Shown one piece after another: positions 16,257-25,307 of a stretch of 64,000 nucleotides of DNA. The first letter of the stretch is position 1, and each line of letters begins with the position of its first letter. Below the pieces are notes generated by a model. The model was not told the DNA's origin. It did no database searches and worked only from the letters and a program-made list of their open reading frames with translations. Source of the DNA: CAVYGB01 sp046734815 (GTDB lineage Bacteria; Myxococcota_A; Polyangia; Fen-1088); NCBI GenBank assembly GCA_046734815.1, contig JBKPRZ010000179.1:1-64000 (forward strand), read 5' to 3'. Position numbers and translations under genes: made by a program.

Positions 16257-17396
16257 GTGACCCAGCCTGACATCGTCTCCGCTCGCGTTGCCACCCAGGA
16301 CCTCCAGGCGCATCTGGCTCCGCTCCGCGGCGAGCTGGAGGAAGCCGCCCGTCGGGTGATCGCCTCGGGTCGGTTCATCCTCGGTCCCGAACACGAAGCG
16401 TTCGAGAAGGAGGCGGCGGCCGCGTGCGGGATGCGCGAAGCGATCGCCCTGTCGTCGGGTACCGACGCGCTGCTGGTTCTGCTGATGGCCTTGCGGATCG
16501 GACCGGGCGACGAGGTGGTCACGACGCCGTTCACGTTCTTCGCCACCGCCGGCGCCATCGCCCGGCTGGGCGCCCGGCCGGTGTTCGCGGACATCGAGCC
16601 CGACACCTTGAATCTGGATCCCGACCGCGCGGCGGCGGCGATCGGTCCGCGCACGCGCGCGGTCATGACCGTCCATCTGTTCGGACGGCTGGCCCGCACC
16701 GACGGGCTGGCCGGGGCCTGCCAGCGCGCGGGCATCCCGCTGCTGGAGGACGCGGCCCAGTCGATCGGCGCGCGGGTCGGCCGCGACGGGCCCCGGGTGG
16801 GCAAGCTGGGGCTGGGAACGACGCTGTCCTTCTTTCCGGCCAAGAACCTGGGTTGCCTGGGTGACGGCGGGATGGTCGTCACCGATGACGCGGCTGTGGC
16901 CCAGACCATCCGCAAGCTGCGCGTCCACGGCGGCGAGCGGCGCTACTACCACGAGATGGTCGGCGGCAACTTCCGCCTGGACGAGATCCAGACCGCCTTC
17001 CTGCGGGTGCTGCTGCCTCACCTTCCCGCCTGGACCGACCGCCGCCGGGCGGTGGCGGCGCGCTACCACCGCGACCTGGCCGACCTGGGCGACGGCATCG
17101 CGCTTCCCCCCGAAGACGCGGGATGCGTGTGGAATCAGTTCGTGATCCGGGTCCTCGACGGCCAGCGCGATGCTCTGGCCAGCCACCTCCGCGACCGCGG
17201 CATCGGCACCGCCGTCTATTACCCGATGCCCCTGCACCTGCAGCGCTGCTTCGCCGACCTCGGCTACCAGGCCGGCGCCTTCCCGGTAGCCGAACAGGCC
17301 TGCGAGCAGGCGCTGGCGCTGCCCATCTACCCGGAGATCCCGGAGGCGCACCTCGACGCCGTCTGCACGGAGATCCGCGCCTTCCTGCGCCGCTGA
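16257..17396 (+). CDS. DegT/DnrJ/EryC1 family sugar aminotransferase
   Basis: The 379 residues (GTG start) form a PLP enzyme that places an amino group on a nucleotide keto-sugar. The Lys196 Schiff-base residue is in SFFPAKNLGCLGDGG. SSGTDALLV (66-74) binds the cofactor phosphate, EDAAQSIGA (164-172) carries the Asp that pairs with the pyridine N, and GGNFRLDEIQ is the usual substrate-loop segment. It probably supplies an amino sugar for the polysaccharide locus that begins here. The exact nucleotide sugar and position (3- or 4-amino) cannot be told. It is convergent with the flippase gene. Confidence 0.92.
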   Translation: MTQPDIVSARVATQDLQAHLAPLRGELEEAARRVIASGRFILGPEHEAFEKEAAAACGMREAIALSSGTDALLVLLMALRIGPGDEVVTTPFTFFATAGAIARLGARPVFADIEPDTLNLDPDRAAAAIGPRTRAVMTVHLFGRLARTDGLAGACQRAGIPLLEDAAQSIGARVGRDGPRVGKLGLGTTLSFFPAKNLGCLGDGGMVVTDDAAVAQTIRKLRVHGGERRYYHEMVGGNFRLDEIQTAFLRVLLPHLPAWTDRRRAVAARYHRDLADLGDGIALPPEDAGCVWNQFVIRVLDGQRDALASHLRDRGIGTAVYYPMPLHLQRCFADLGYQAGAFPVAEQACEQALALPIYPEIPEAHLDAVCTEIRAFLRR

Positions 17397-17415
17397 CGAT
17401 CAGTGGCGGCGCAGG
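17384..17415. terminator. Hairpin spanning two convergent stop codons
   Basis: A perfect 10-bp inverted repeat, CCTGCGCCGC (17384-17393) and GCGGCGCAGG (17406-17415), encloses a 12-base loop. The loop contains the aminotransferase TGA (17394-17396) and most of the flippase stop (complement of 17400-17402). It would act on both strands, but no T-run follows. Confidence 0.55.
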
Positions 17416-18641
17416 GCCAGCAGCCCGACCGCCAGCAGGCCGGCCGCCGCGGCGACCAGCGAATCCCCGGCGATGGCGGTGGCGCTGTCGTGGAACCGCC
17501 ACAGCAGCCCGACCTGCAGCAGACAGGGCAGCAGCAGGGTCCAGGCACCCGCGGTGCGGCCCTGCCCCAGCCAGGCGAACATCGCCACCGCCTGCACCAC
17601 CAGCAGCGAGGTGGTGGCCCACTGGATGCGCAGGATCGGCTCGCCGCCGGCAAAGTCGGCGCCGAAGGCAAGCCGCAGCACCGTCGCGCCGAACAGCCAC
17701 GGGACCAGGTTGCTGAGCGCCAGACCACCGGCCACCGCGGCGGTCACCGACACCGCCAGCCGGCGCGAGGACACACCGCGGGCGCGCGCGGTGGCTACCC
17801 GCGAGAACAGCACCTGGTAGATGGGGGTGGCGGCCAGGTACAGCAGGCGGGTCAAGGTGGTGCACGCTCCGTAGACGCCGGCGTCGCCCGGAGGCAGAAC
17901 CCGCTTGGCCAGCAACATGTCGGCGCCGACCACGAAGGAGAAATAGAAATAGACGATGAACAACGGCAGCGAGAAGGCGTAGAGCCCGCCGCGCTCGATT
18001 GCCGTCGGGGGGCCGCCTTTCAGGTCGCGCAGCTGCCACAGACCGAGCGTCAGGGCGGCCACCATCCCGGCGGCGTACCCGCCGATGGCGCCGGCCGCGC
18101 CCGCTCCCAGCCACATGGCGGCGGCTCCCACGCCCAGCCGCGCCGCCGCCTCGACCACCAGGTTCACGCCGTAGGCAAAGAACCGGTGGTCGCCCCGCTG
18201 CGCGCCCCGCGGGACGATCGCCAGGGTGGAAAAAACGGCGTAGGCCGCCAGGACGCCGAGCTCCCGGTAGCCGTCCAGCCGCAGCGCCCGGCGCACCAGG
18301 GGACCGGCCAGCAGGCAGGCCAGCAACCCGACCGCCAGCGGCCCGAGCAGGCGCCTGAGCACGCCGGAGCAGACCGCGGCGACGCCACCGCTGGTTCCCT
18401 GGGCGTGGAAGGTGGCGGCCAGGCGGGTGATGCCGGTCTCCAGCGGCCCCAGCACCAGGGCCAGCAGCCCCGCCAGAGTCATCAGCGCCACGACCGGGGC
18501 GTATCCCTCCGGTCCCAGCAGACGGGTGCCGACCGAGGCATAGACCGCGGCCAGCACCGCCGCTCCGCCGTGCGCCACCGTCAGCACGGCCGACTGCGAC
18601 CAGAAGCCGCGGGTCGAAGACGTGCCGGCCTGGTCGTCCAC
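17400..18641 (-). CDS. Polysaccharide flippase, Wzx/MATE-like membrane protein
   Basis: This is a 413-residue, very hydrophobic protein with about 12 predicted membrane helices. SQSAVLTVAHGGAAVLAAVY near the start is typical of oligosaccharide flippases (polysaccharide biosynthesis protein family). It would move lipid-linked repeat units to the periplasm. I start at GTG 18641, five bases after the stop of the upstream membrane protein and preceded by GGGGAG; the longer frame would run antisense through another gene. In transcription order it is the third gene after a glycosyltransferase and a polytopic protein. Confidence 0.8.
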   Translation of the reverse strand: MDDQAGTSSTRGFWSQSAVLTVAHGGAAVLAAVYASVGTRLLGPEGYAPVVALMTLAGLLALVLGPLETGITRLAATFHAQGTSGGVAAVCSGVLRRLLGPLAVGLLACLLAGPLVRRALRLDGYRELGVLAAYAVFSTLAIVPRGAQRGDHRFFAYGVNLVVEAAARLGVGAAAMWLGAGAAGAIGGYAAGMVAALTLGLWQLRDLKGGPPTAIERGGLYAFSLPLFIVYFYFSFVVGADMLLAKRVLPPGDAGVYGACTTLTRLLYLAATPIYQVLFSRVATARARGVSSRRLAVSVTAAVAGGLALSNLVPWLFGATVLRLAFGADFAGGEPILRIQWATTSLLVVQAVAMFAWLGQGRTAGAWTLLLPCLLQVGLLWRFHDSATAIAGDSLVAAAAGLLAVGLLALRRH

Positions 18642-18646
18642 GCGGG

Positions 18647-20362
18647 TTAGCCGCTCCCCGGCCGCAGGAAGAACAGCTTTTGCGGGAAGTAGAAGTGAAA
18701 ATGCATGTCCGGCAACCCGAAGACGTCGACATTGTGCCAGACGAACAGCAAGCCCAGGGCGGCCCAGGCCCAGCGGGGCCGTAGCCGGGCGAGGACCAGG
18801 GCCACCGCCAGGTAGACGGCGGGATAGGCGATGTAGGTGAAACGTGGGAGCTCGATCAGCAAGGTGCCGGCCCAGGGGACCTGGCCGAAGAAGAGGTAGA
18901 CGTTGAGGATGGCGGCCGGCGCCATGACGGCGAGCACCAGGCGGCGGCGCTCGGGGGACATCCACAGCAGCGCGGCCACCGCGATCGCGCTCTCGACCAG
19001 GAAGAAGGCGAAGGCCAGGTTCTGTGCGTACACCCGGACCAGGTTGACCGACTGCCAGTAGAGCTCGCCGGGCCGGGGGTGGCGCAACGTCGCCAGGATC
19101 TGCGCCAGCGCGCGGGTGCCGTGGTCCGTGTTGTAGGCGTTGTTGGGCAGCCCGGCGATGCGATACGCGACAAGGATGAAACCGCCGTAGACCGCCAGCG
19201 AGATCGCCAGCGCCACCAGCGTGCGTTTCCAGGGGGCGTGCCGGACCAGTCCGTAGATCAGCAGCCCCGGGTAGAATGGAAAAAGGTCGTAGGTCGCCGC
19301 GCAGAGCCCCAGCAGCACGCCGAACAGGACCGGCCGCCGCTGATCGACCATGAGCAGCTCGAACAGGAACAGCAGCACCGCCACGGCGGCGTAGCCGGCC
19401 AGGTAGTGCATCGGCTGCGCCGCGAAGTAGACGAAGCCGTTGCCGATGCAGACCAGGGCGGCGGCGAACATCGCCACGCGCGCGTCTCCGATCGCGCGGC
19501 GGGCCCAGCCGTACGTACACAGCACCGCCACCAGCCACAGGACGGTGTTGAGCACCAGGTAGACATGAAAGGGATTCCAGAAATAGGTGAAAGGTGAAGA
19601 GAGGTAGTGCAGGAAGCTCCGCCGCAACAACATCGTCTGCACCGGCCGCGGAAGACCGTTGAACAGATCATTGAGCGTGGTGAAAAAGCCCACGTCGCCG
19701 TTGACCGCCGCGAACCCTCCCGGCAAGAGACAGCGGTGGTGCCAGGTGCCCTCCTCGAAATACTGGGTGTAGGTGTAGGGCGAGCGCAGGGAGGTGTGCA
19801 GCCAGGTCTGCAGCAGGATCAGCACGAAGGCGGCGATCACGGGGCTCAGCCACGCCGGCCAGCTCGCGCGCGGCCGGCGCGGGCCCCCGCCCGCCAGCCA
19901 GACCAGCAGCGCGGCGATCACTGCCAGGGCCAGGAAAAACGGGACCTCGTGCGGAAAACCGCCGCGGGCCAGCGCCGCCGGGAACCATTCCATCCGCGTG
20001 TCCGGAGGCGGCGGGTAGATGGTGGTGGTCAGGCGGAAGCGCTGCAGTCCCAGCCAGTGGTAGGGCAGGCACTCGATCAGCAGGAGCGCTCCGGCAATGG
20101 CGCGGGCCACCGCCGGGCGTGAGCCCAGAGCGCGCGCCAGCTGGTGGGCGACGGCCGGCGTGATGAGCAAAAAGAAGAGCGAGCACAGGTAGGCGGGCCG
20201 CGCGAACCGGCCGCCGGCCTCCTGCCAGTCGAAGCGTCCGGCGAGCAGCGCCGCACCCAGCGCCGAGGCCGCTGCCCAGATCAGCAGCGGACGCCCCCAG
20301 CGGCGGACAGGGGTCACCGGCGGGCGCTCGCTGGTGTCGTTCGGGGGCGGCTGTGCGGACAC
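18647..20362 (-). CDS. Polytopic membrane protein, possible GT-C enzyme or polymerase
   Basis: The 571 residues show at least 10 to 12 hydrophobic segments with a large loop after the fourth (Tyr/Trp/His-rich, near 195-260). No signature motif is clear. Its place between a glycosyltransferase and a Wzx-like flippase, with gaps of 5 to 6 bases, suggests a role in building the polymer. It could be a GT-C type glycosyltransferase working on a polyprenyl-linked sugar, or a Wzy-like polymerase. I cannot choose from sequence alone. Confidence 0.75.
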   Translation of the reverse strand: MSAQPPPNDTSERPPVTPVRRWGRPLLIWAAASALGAALLAGRFDWQEAGGRFARPAYLCSLFFLLITPAVAHQLARALGSRPAVARAIAGALLLIECLPYHWLGLQRFRLTTTIYPPPPDTRMEWFPAALARGGFPHEVPFFLALAVIAALLVWLAGGGPRRPRASWPAWLSPVIAAFVLILLQTWLHTSLRSPYTYTQYFEEGTWHHRCLLPGGFAAVNGDVGFFTTLNDLFNGLPRPVQTMLLRRSFLHYLSSPFTYFWNPFHVYLVLNTVLWLVAVLCTYGWARRAIGDARVAMFAAALVCIGNGFVYFAAQPMHYLAGYAAVAVLLFLFELLMVDQRRPVLFGVLLGLCAATYDLFPFYPGLLIYGLVRHAPWKRTLVALAISLAVYGGFILVAYRIAGLPNNAYNTDHGTRALAQILATLRHPRPGELYWQSVNLVRVYAQNLAFAFFLVESAIAVAALLWMSPERRRLVLAVMAPAAILNVYLFFGQVPWAGTLLIELPRFTYIAYPAVYLAVALVLARLRPRWAWAALGLLFVWHNVDVFGLPDMHFHFYFPQKLFFLRPGSG

Positions 20363-20368
20363 GTTCCC

Positions 20369-21526
20369 TCAGCTCGCTCGGGCGGCGTGCGCCAGCTCGG
20401 CCGCGCGCAGCAGGGAGGCGGCCACCTTCTCGGGGGTGCACCGCTGCTCGACCAGGCGGCGGGATTCGCGCCCCATCCGGGCAGCCGCGGCCGGCTCGGC
20501 CAGCACCTTGTCGAGGGCCGCCTGCAGCGCGGGCACGTCTCCTGGCGGCACCCGGAAGCCGTTCACCCCCGGCTCGACCAGGTCGGGGGCCGCGCCGCAG
20601 CTCTCGGAGACGATCAGGGGCAGGCTCGCCAGGGCCGCTTCGTTGACCACCAGGCCCCACACCTCCTCGAGCGACGGGAGCGCGAAGACGTCGGCCAGCT
20701 GGTAATAGAGCGGCAGCTGCTCCAGCGGTTTGTTACCGACGAAGCGGACCGCCCCGGGCAACAGGGTCCGGGCCTGTTGCTCCCAGCTCGCCCGCATCGG
20801 CCCCTCTCCGACCAGCAGGAGCGCCACGTCCCGCCCCCCCTGTCTCAGGGCGGCCACCGCCTCGATGAGGTGGTGAGCGCCCTTGCGCTCGAGCATGCGC
20901 CCCACGAACAGGACCACCGGGCGGTCCCCCAGCTCCAGGGCCGCGCGTTCGGCCGCCACGCGCGGGAGAAGGGTCTGGCATCGGGAGAGAAAGCGGGCGT
21001 TGTCCACGCAGTGGAACGCCGGTACCACCCGCTCGGGCGGGGCGCCCAGATCCACAAGGTAAGCCGCCGAGGCGGTGCCGTAGCTGGCCCAGGCGTCGCT
21101 GTGCCTCACCAGATGGCGCACCGGGGCCCGGGTCAGGGTGCGCCGCCAGCTGGGCTCGTGGCGGGTGCTGCCCGCCCACAGGACCATCGGGATGCGCCGG
21201 CGGCGGCAGGAGGCGAAGGCGTGCCAGTTGGTGATCGAGCCCCAGCCCGCGTTGATGACGACGTCGGGGCGGGCGTCGCGCAGGTACCGGCCAAGCCCCG
21301 GGTTGATGTGCACCGACAGCGTGTCCCAGCGCATGAACAGGCTCAGCTCGCGCCCGGGCAGGACGGTGCTCCGGAAGTTGTGGTCTGATTCACTGGCCCA
21401 GGTGCGATCCGCCTCGCTCTCGGCGAAGTAGACGACCTCCAGATCCACCCCCGGGGCATTCGCCATGGCCGTGAAGACCGGCATCATGTGGGGGTTGATG
21501 ACGTTCTGGAGGAGCAAGATGCGCAT
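20369..21526 (-). CDS. Glycosyltransferase family 4
   Basis: This is a 385-residue GT-B fold enzyme. The C-terminal half carries VLFVGRMLERKGAHHLIEA (donor-site start), LLLVGEGP, and the E-x7-E type signature in PSLEEVWGLVVNEAA, all typical of retaining GT4 enzymes. It would add a sugar to a growing surface glycan in the cytoplasm. I prefer ATG 21526; a TTG two codons earlier is also possible. It begins the three-gene minus-strand unit with the polytopic protein and the flippase, and its start is divergent from the next glycosyltransferase, 88 bases away. Confidence 0.9.
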   Translation of the reverse strand: MRILLLQNVINPHMMPVFTAMANAPGVDLEVVYFAESEADRTWASESDHNFRSTVLPGRELSLFMRWDTLSVHINPGLGRYLRDARPDVVINAGWGSITNWHAFASCRRRRIPMVLWAGSTRHEPSWRRTLTRAPVRHLVRHSDAWASYGTASAAYLVDLGAPPERVVPAFHCVDNARFLSRCQTLLPRVAAERAALELGDRPVVLFVGRMLERKGAHHLIEAVAALRQGGRDVALLLVGEGPMRASWEQQARTLLPGAVRFVGNKPLEQLPLYYQLADVFALPSLEEVWGLVVNEAALASLPLIVSESCGAAPDLVEPGVNGFRVPPGDVPALQAALDKVLAEPAAAARMGRESRRLVEQRCTPEKVAASLLRAAELAHAARAS

Positions 21527-21614
21527 CGGCAATCGGAGGAAGGCGCCAATCTAGCGCCGGAGCCGCCAAATTCGGCCTTCATTTTTTCATTTCAGCCCTT
21601 ATCCTCAAGCTCCG

Positions 21615-22322
21615 ATGGACAGCGCCAGTCAGCCAGCCGCAGCCCTCGATCGCTGCGCGGTCATCGTGCCCGCGTACAACGAGGCGGCGGTGATCGGGCA
21701 GGTGCTGCGCGAGATCCGGCGCCTGTTTCCCCGGGTGCTGGTGGTGGATGACGGCAGCGCCGACGGAACGGCGGAGGAGGCGCGGGCAGCGGGCGCGCTG
21801 GTGCTGCGCCACTGCTTCAACGTGGGCCAGGGCGGGGCGCTGGAGACCGGCATCCGTTACGCGCTGGCAACCGGCGCCGAATATTTCGTCACCATGGATG
21901 CCGACGGCCAGCACCAGCCCGCCGATGCGCTCGCCATGCTGGCGGAGCTGCAACAGCGCCGGGCGGAGCTGGACATCGTGCTGGGTTCGCGCTTTCTGGG
22001 CCAGCGGCCGCAGATGGGGATGCGTCGGAGGCTGATGTTGAGGGCGGCGACCTGGGTCAGCCGGCTGCTGCACGGCCTGGCCCTGACCGACACCCACAAC
22101 GGGTTGCGCGTCTTCGGGCGCAAGGTGGCCGAGCGGATGCGGTTTGCTCACGTCGACATGGCCCACGCTTCCGACGTCTACGACATCATCCGCAAGTACC
22201 ACTTCCGCTTCGAGGAGCGCCCGGTCACCATCCGCTACACCGACTACTCGCGCGCGAAGGGGCAGCCGATGGTGAACGCGATCAACGTGCTCATCGATTT
22301 TCTGTTCAACCGGGTCAAATAG
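21615..22322 (+). CDS. Family 2 glycosyltransferase, polyprenyl-phosphate-sugar synthase type
   Basis: This 235-residue GT-A enzyme shows VIVPAYNEAAVIGQVL near residue 17, VVDDGSADGT near 42 and TMDADGQHQP with the metal-binding DAD near 94. These match DPM1-like synthases that move a sugar from a nucleotide to a polyprenyl phosphate. It has no membrane helices of its own. The next gene, 14 bases on, is a DUF2304 membrane protein, a common partner of such enzymes. The product may feed the GT-C type protein encoded convergently downstream. Confidence 0.9.
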   Translation: MDSASQPAAALDRCAVIVPAYNEAAVIGQVLREIRRLFPRVLVVDDGSADGTAEEARAAGALVLRHCFNVGQGGALETGIRYALATGAEYFVTMDADGQHQPADALAMLAELQQRRAELDIVLGSRFLGQRPQMGMRRRLMLRAATWVSRLLHGLALTDTHNGLRVFGRKVAERMRFAHVDMAHASDVYDIIRKYHFRFEERPVTIRYTDYSRAKGQPMVNAINVLIDFLFNRVK

Positions 22323-22336
22323 AGGAATCGACAAGC

Positions 22337-22732
22337 GTGATCCGCCTGGTCTTGCTCACCGGCCTGATCGGCATCGCCATCTTCGTCACCTTCGGGCGCG
22401 ACAGCGCCGGGTTGCGGGCCAGCCGCAAGTTGCTGTTCCTGGCCATCACCTTCTCCGGTTGCGTCGCGGTCCTGTTCCCGGAGCTGGTTCAGGACATCGC
22501 CGACGTCCTGGGGGTGGGCCGCGGCACCGACCTGCTCCTGTACATCGTCACCATCATGGTGCTCAGCATGGCGGTCACGATGTTCGTCAGCAAGCAACAC
22601 GCCGAGCGCCGCGAAGCCACCCTGGTGCAGTCGCTGGCCATCCTGCAGGCCCAGCTGGACGAGCTCCGGGCCCAGCTCCCGCCCGCGGCCGGAGCTCAAG
22701 CTCCCGGCGTCGGGACCGGCCCGGTCCGCTGA
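22337..22732 (+). CDS. DUF2304 small membrane protein
   Basis: The 131 residues (GTG start) have three hydrophobic segments (about 1-18, 30-50, 68-88) and a polar coiled C-terminus (EATLVQSLAILQAQLDELRA). DUF2304 proteins usually sit beside DPM1-like glycosyltransferases and may anchor them to the membrane. Here the partner gene is immediately upstream on the same strand. Its last 37 bases overlap the end of the convergent GT-C gene, so both reading frames share DNA. Confidence 0.8.
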   Translation: MIRLVLLTGLIGIAIFVTFGRDSAGLRASRKLLFLAITFSGCVAVLFPELVQDIADVLGVGRGTDLLLYIVTIMVLSMAVTMFVSKQHAERREATLVQSLAILQAQLDELRAQLPPAAGAQAPGVGTGPVR

Positions 22733-24288
22733 GGGCGCCCCCACAGCAGCACCGAGGCGCTCGCGCCGCCGAACAGGAAGCCCAGGAGCAACACCACTCC
22801 CGCTGTCCGCCGGACGCCTCGCCAGTCCAGGAACCACCAGTCGATTCGGGCGCGGGCGTAGCTGGCCGCCACGTTGAGAGACAGCGTCGTGTAGCGGTGC
22901 CAGGGAGCGTCCGCCTCCGCCTGACGCCAGTCGTGTCGCTGCGGAACGTGGCGCAGGAGCCAGTAATGGCCTTCGATCGGCGAGAGGCCGGGCAACCAGT
23001 TGACCGGGTAAAAATCCTCGAAGCAGGGATCGCAGGCTCCCCCGCGATCTTTGCTGGCCGCGCCGGCTCGGTTCGGGATGCCCAGCCAGCGGGTGCGGGC
23101 TTCCTGGGAGATGCGAATGAAGTGGTCCCAGTAAAAGGCGTTGGCCACCACCTGTACGAACAGGCCGCTGGCGAACACCGCGCCGGCGACCAGGAGGGCC
23201 GCGCGCCGGCGCACCTGGAGGAGGTGGTCGAAGGCGAGGACCGCCGGCAACAGGAGAACCGGAACGATGAACAGGATGTAGCGAGGGCCCCAGCACCAGT
23301 CGCCGCTCCAGAACAGGAAGCGGGCGTTTATGAACACCACCGGGCCTGCGCTCAGCAGGAAGGCCCAGAGCCACTGCCGCTGCCGGTTGCGAACCAGGAA
23401 AGGGACCGCCACCAGGCTGGCCATCAACGGGGGGCTGTACAGAAGCAGGCTCTTGCCCGGGGACAGAAACAGACCGTAAAGGCCCCAGAAGGGGGTCTCG
23501 GCGAAGGTGCGCGCCGGTTTCTGCGAGATGGGCAGGGCGTAGCCGACGTCGAAGAAGGAGCCCGTGCGGACGTGGTTGTAGGCGAGCGTCATGATCACGC
23601 CCGGGAGCAAGCCGAGGACCGCCCAGGGCAGGAGCTTCAGCAGCCGACCGCCCCCACGCGAGCGGTAGATGCTGACCCCGACCAGCGCGGCCGCTCCGGG
23701 CAGCGCCAGGAGGTAGACCACCTTGGTGTTGATCAACATGCCGGCCCACAACCCCACCAGCAACGCGGCCGTCGGGGTGGCCTGGCGGTCCAGCCGCAGC
23801 AGCCACAGGAAGAATCCCAGGTAGGCGGCGGTCTGGGAGATCTCCGACCAGGGCGAACGGGCGTACACCCAGATCATGGTGCCGAAGGCCAGCATCAGCA
23901 CGCCCAGGTTGGTGGCCAGCACCGAGGCGCCCAGGTCGCGGCAGAGCAGGGCGAACAGCAGGCATACCAGCGCTCCCACCGCGGCGGGGGCCAGGTGGCT
24001 GGCCAGCGCCTTCATCGGTTCGCTGTGCGCGGGCCAGTGGGCCCGCAGCTTTTTGTGGAGATAGGAGCCGGGCACGTGGATCAGCGAGGGCAGCAGCGGG
24101 TTGACGGCGTAATACTTGCCGTTGTGCGCGATCCCCGGCGGCGCCACATCGACCGAGCCCAGGTACACGATGGACTCGGCCACCTGATAGATGCGCCGGC
24201 CGTCGTTCCAGGGCAGCTCCCGGCTCTGGGAGGCCATGTAGGCCAGGAAGACGGTCAGGAACAGTCCGAGCTTTTGCCAGGAGGACAT
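22696..24288 (-). CDS. GT-C type membrane glycosyltransferase, putative
   Basis: The 530 residues have about 11 to 12 hydrophobic segments. SRELPWNDGRRIYQVAESI near residue 22 resembles the first periplasmic loop of ArnT/PMT-type GT-C enzymes, which use a polyprenyl-phosphate sugar. The region with RFLFWSGDWCWGPRYILFIVPVL is also typical of that group of membrane proteins. The nearby DPM1-like synthase would make a suitable donor, which is inference. It is transcribed toward the DUF2304 gene and overlaps its 3' end by 37 bases. Confidence 0.75.
   Translation of the reverse strand: MSSWQKLGLFLTVFLAYMASQSRELPWNDGRRIYQVAESIVYLGSVDVAPPGIAHNGKYYAVNPLLPSLIHVPGSYLHKKLRAHWPAHSEPMKALASHLAPAAVGALVCLLFALLCRDLGASVLATNLGVLMLAFGTMIWVYARSPWSEISQTAAYLGFFLWLLRLDRQATPTAALLVGLWAGMLINTKVVYLLALPGAAALVGVSIYRSRGGGRLLKLLPWAVLGLLPGVIMTLAYNHVRTGSFFDVGYALPISQKPARTFAETPFWGLYGLFLSPGKSLLLYSPPLMASLVAVPFLVRNRQRQWLWAFLLSAGPVVFINARFLFWSGDWCWGPRYILFIVPVLLLPAVLAFDHLLQVRRRAALLVAGAVFASGLFVQVVANAFYWDHFIRISQEARTRWLGIPNRAGAASKDRGGACDPCFEDFYPVNWLPGLSPIEGHYWLLRHVPQRHDWRQAEADAPWHRYTTLSLNVAASYARARIDWWFLDWRGVRRTAGVVLLLGFLFGGASASVLLWGRPQRTGPVPTPGA
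22713..22727. terminator. Hairpin inside the overlapping 3' ends of two genes
   Basis: GGACCG pairs with CGGTCC around a 3-base GCC loop, between the two stop codons of the convergent DUF2304 and GT-C genes. It is a short GC stem with no T-run on either strand. Confidence 0.35.
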
Positions 24289-24368
24289 CGCGGACGGATC
24301 AGGTTCCGGGCGGCGAGCTGAAGTCGCGCATCTGCGAAGTGCCGGGTGCGCTCACGAATTCGGCGGAT

Positions 24369-24397
24369 GCTAGCGGAAGCGCTGACTGGCCGCTAGC
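24369..24397. repeat. Inverted repeat GCTAGCGG/CCGCTAGC
   Basis: A perfect 8-bp inverted repeat (24369-24376 and 24390-24397) has a 13-base loop. It lies in the 139-base gap after the family 2 glycosyltransferase stop and before the GT-C start, both on the minus strand. It could end transcription of the first gene or be an operator for the second. No T-run is present. Confidence 0.4.
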
Positions 24398-24427
24398 CGC
24401 GGCTGGCGATTTTGGCCCCTGAACCTT

Positions 24428-25213
24428 TCACGGGCGTGACACCAGACTCAGCAGTCGGTAGAGGTTGAGGATGAGCAGGCGCTTGCCCAGGCGGCGCGCG
24501 CCCACCCAGGCGCCAGCCCGGTACCGGGCCGCGATGGCGCTGGCCTGATCCAGCTGGCGCTCGAAGCTGCCACCGCTCTTGCTGCTGCGGTACCAGCGAA
24601 AGCAGGCCAGCGGTTCCTCGAGGTAGACCGGCGGCCCCCGTCGCGCCAGACGCAAGAACAGGTCGTAATCGAACGCCAGATCCAGCTCCGGATCCAGGTA
24701 GCCGATCTGATCGTGCACCGATCGCCGCCAGAAGGCGGTCATCTGGCTGATGTAGTTCTCGGTCAGCAGGTTCGCGAAGGAGTGGCGGCGCGCGCGAAAG
24801 TGCTTGTATCGGCTGATCCAGCTCCGGAGGGGCGCGCCTCGCTCGTCGACGATCTCGCACCGGCCGTGGATCCACTCCGTGTTCGGGTTGCTGGTGAAGG
24901 CCTGCGCCACCCGGGCCAGAGCGCCGGGCAGCAGGAGATCGTCGCTGTTCAACCACGCCACCACGTCCCCGGTGGCCGCCCGCAACCCCTTGTTGATGGC
25001 ATCGATCTGACCGCGGTCTGGCTCGGACACCCAGCGCAGCCGGGGCCCGAAGCTTTTCAACACCTCCAGGGTTCCGTCGCTGCTGCCTCCGTCGATCACC
25101 TTGTATTCGAGCTCGAAATCGCCGGTCTGGGCGAGCACGCTGTCGATGGTGCGGCCGATGAAGCCTGCCTGGTTGAAGGAGGGGGTGACCAGGGAGATGC
25201 GAAGGCGCGCCAC
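24428..25213 (-). CDS. Family 2 glycosyltransferase
   Basis: This 261-residue GT-A enzyme has LRISLVTPSFNQAGFIGRTI at the start, VIDGGSSDGT near residue 44 and WLNSDDLLLPGAL with the metal-binding residues near 86. It ends after a basic amphipathic tail. I start at GTG 25213, which gives the standard family N-terminus. A longer version would run antisense into the divergent methyltransferase and adds only Arg-rich sequence. The acceptor and sugar cannot be told. It belongs to the surface-polysaccharide locus and is transcribed toward the GT-C gene. Confidence 0.88.
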   Translation of the reverse strand: MARLRISLVTPSFNQAGFIGRTIDSVLAQTGDFELEYKVIDGGSSDGTLEVLKSFGPRLRWVSEPDRGQIDAINKGLRAATGDVVAWLNSDDLLLPGALARVAQAFTSNPNTEWIHGRCEIVDERGAPLRSWISRYKHFRARRHSFANLLTENYISQMTAFWRRSVHDQIGYLDPELDLAFDYDLFLRLARRGPPVYLEEPLACFRWYRSSKSGGSFERQLDQASAIAARYRAGAWVGARRLGKRLLILNLYRLLSLVSRP

Positions 25214-25307
25214 GGAGCGGTCGATGGTACGAAAATGACGACCGCGCCGCCACCACCGGCCGCCCGGTTTGACTGCCGTCCACCGGCCGGTCAAAGTGCC
25301 CGTCGCC

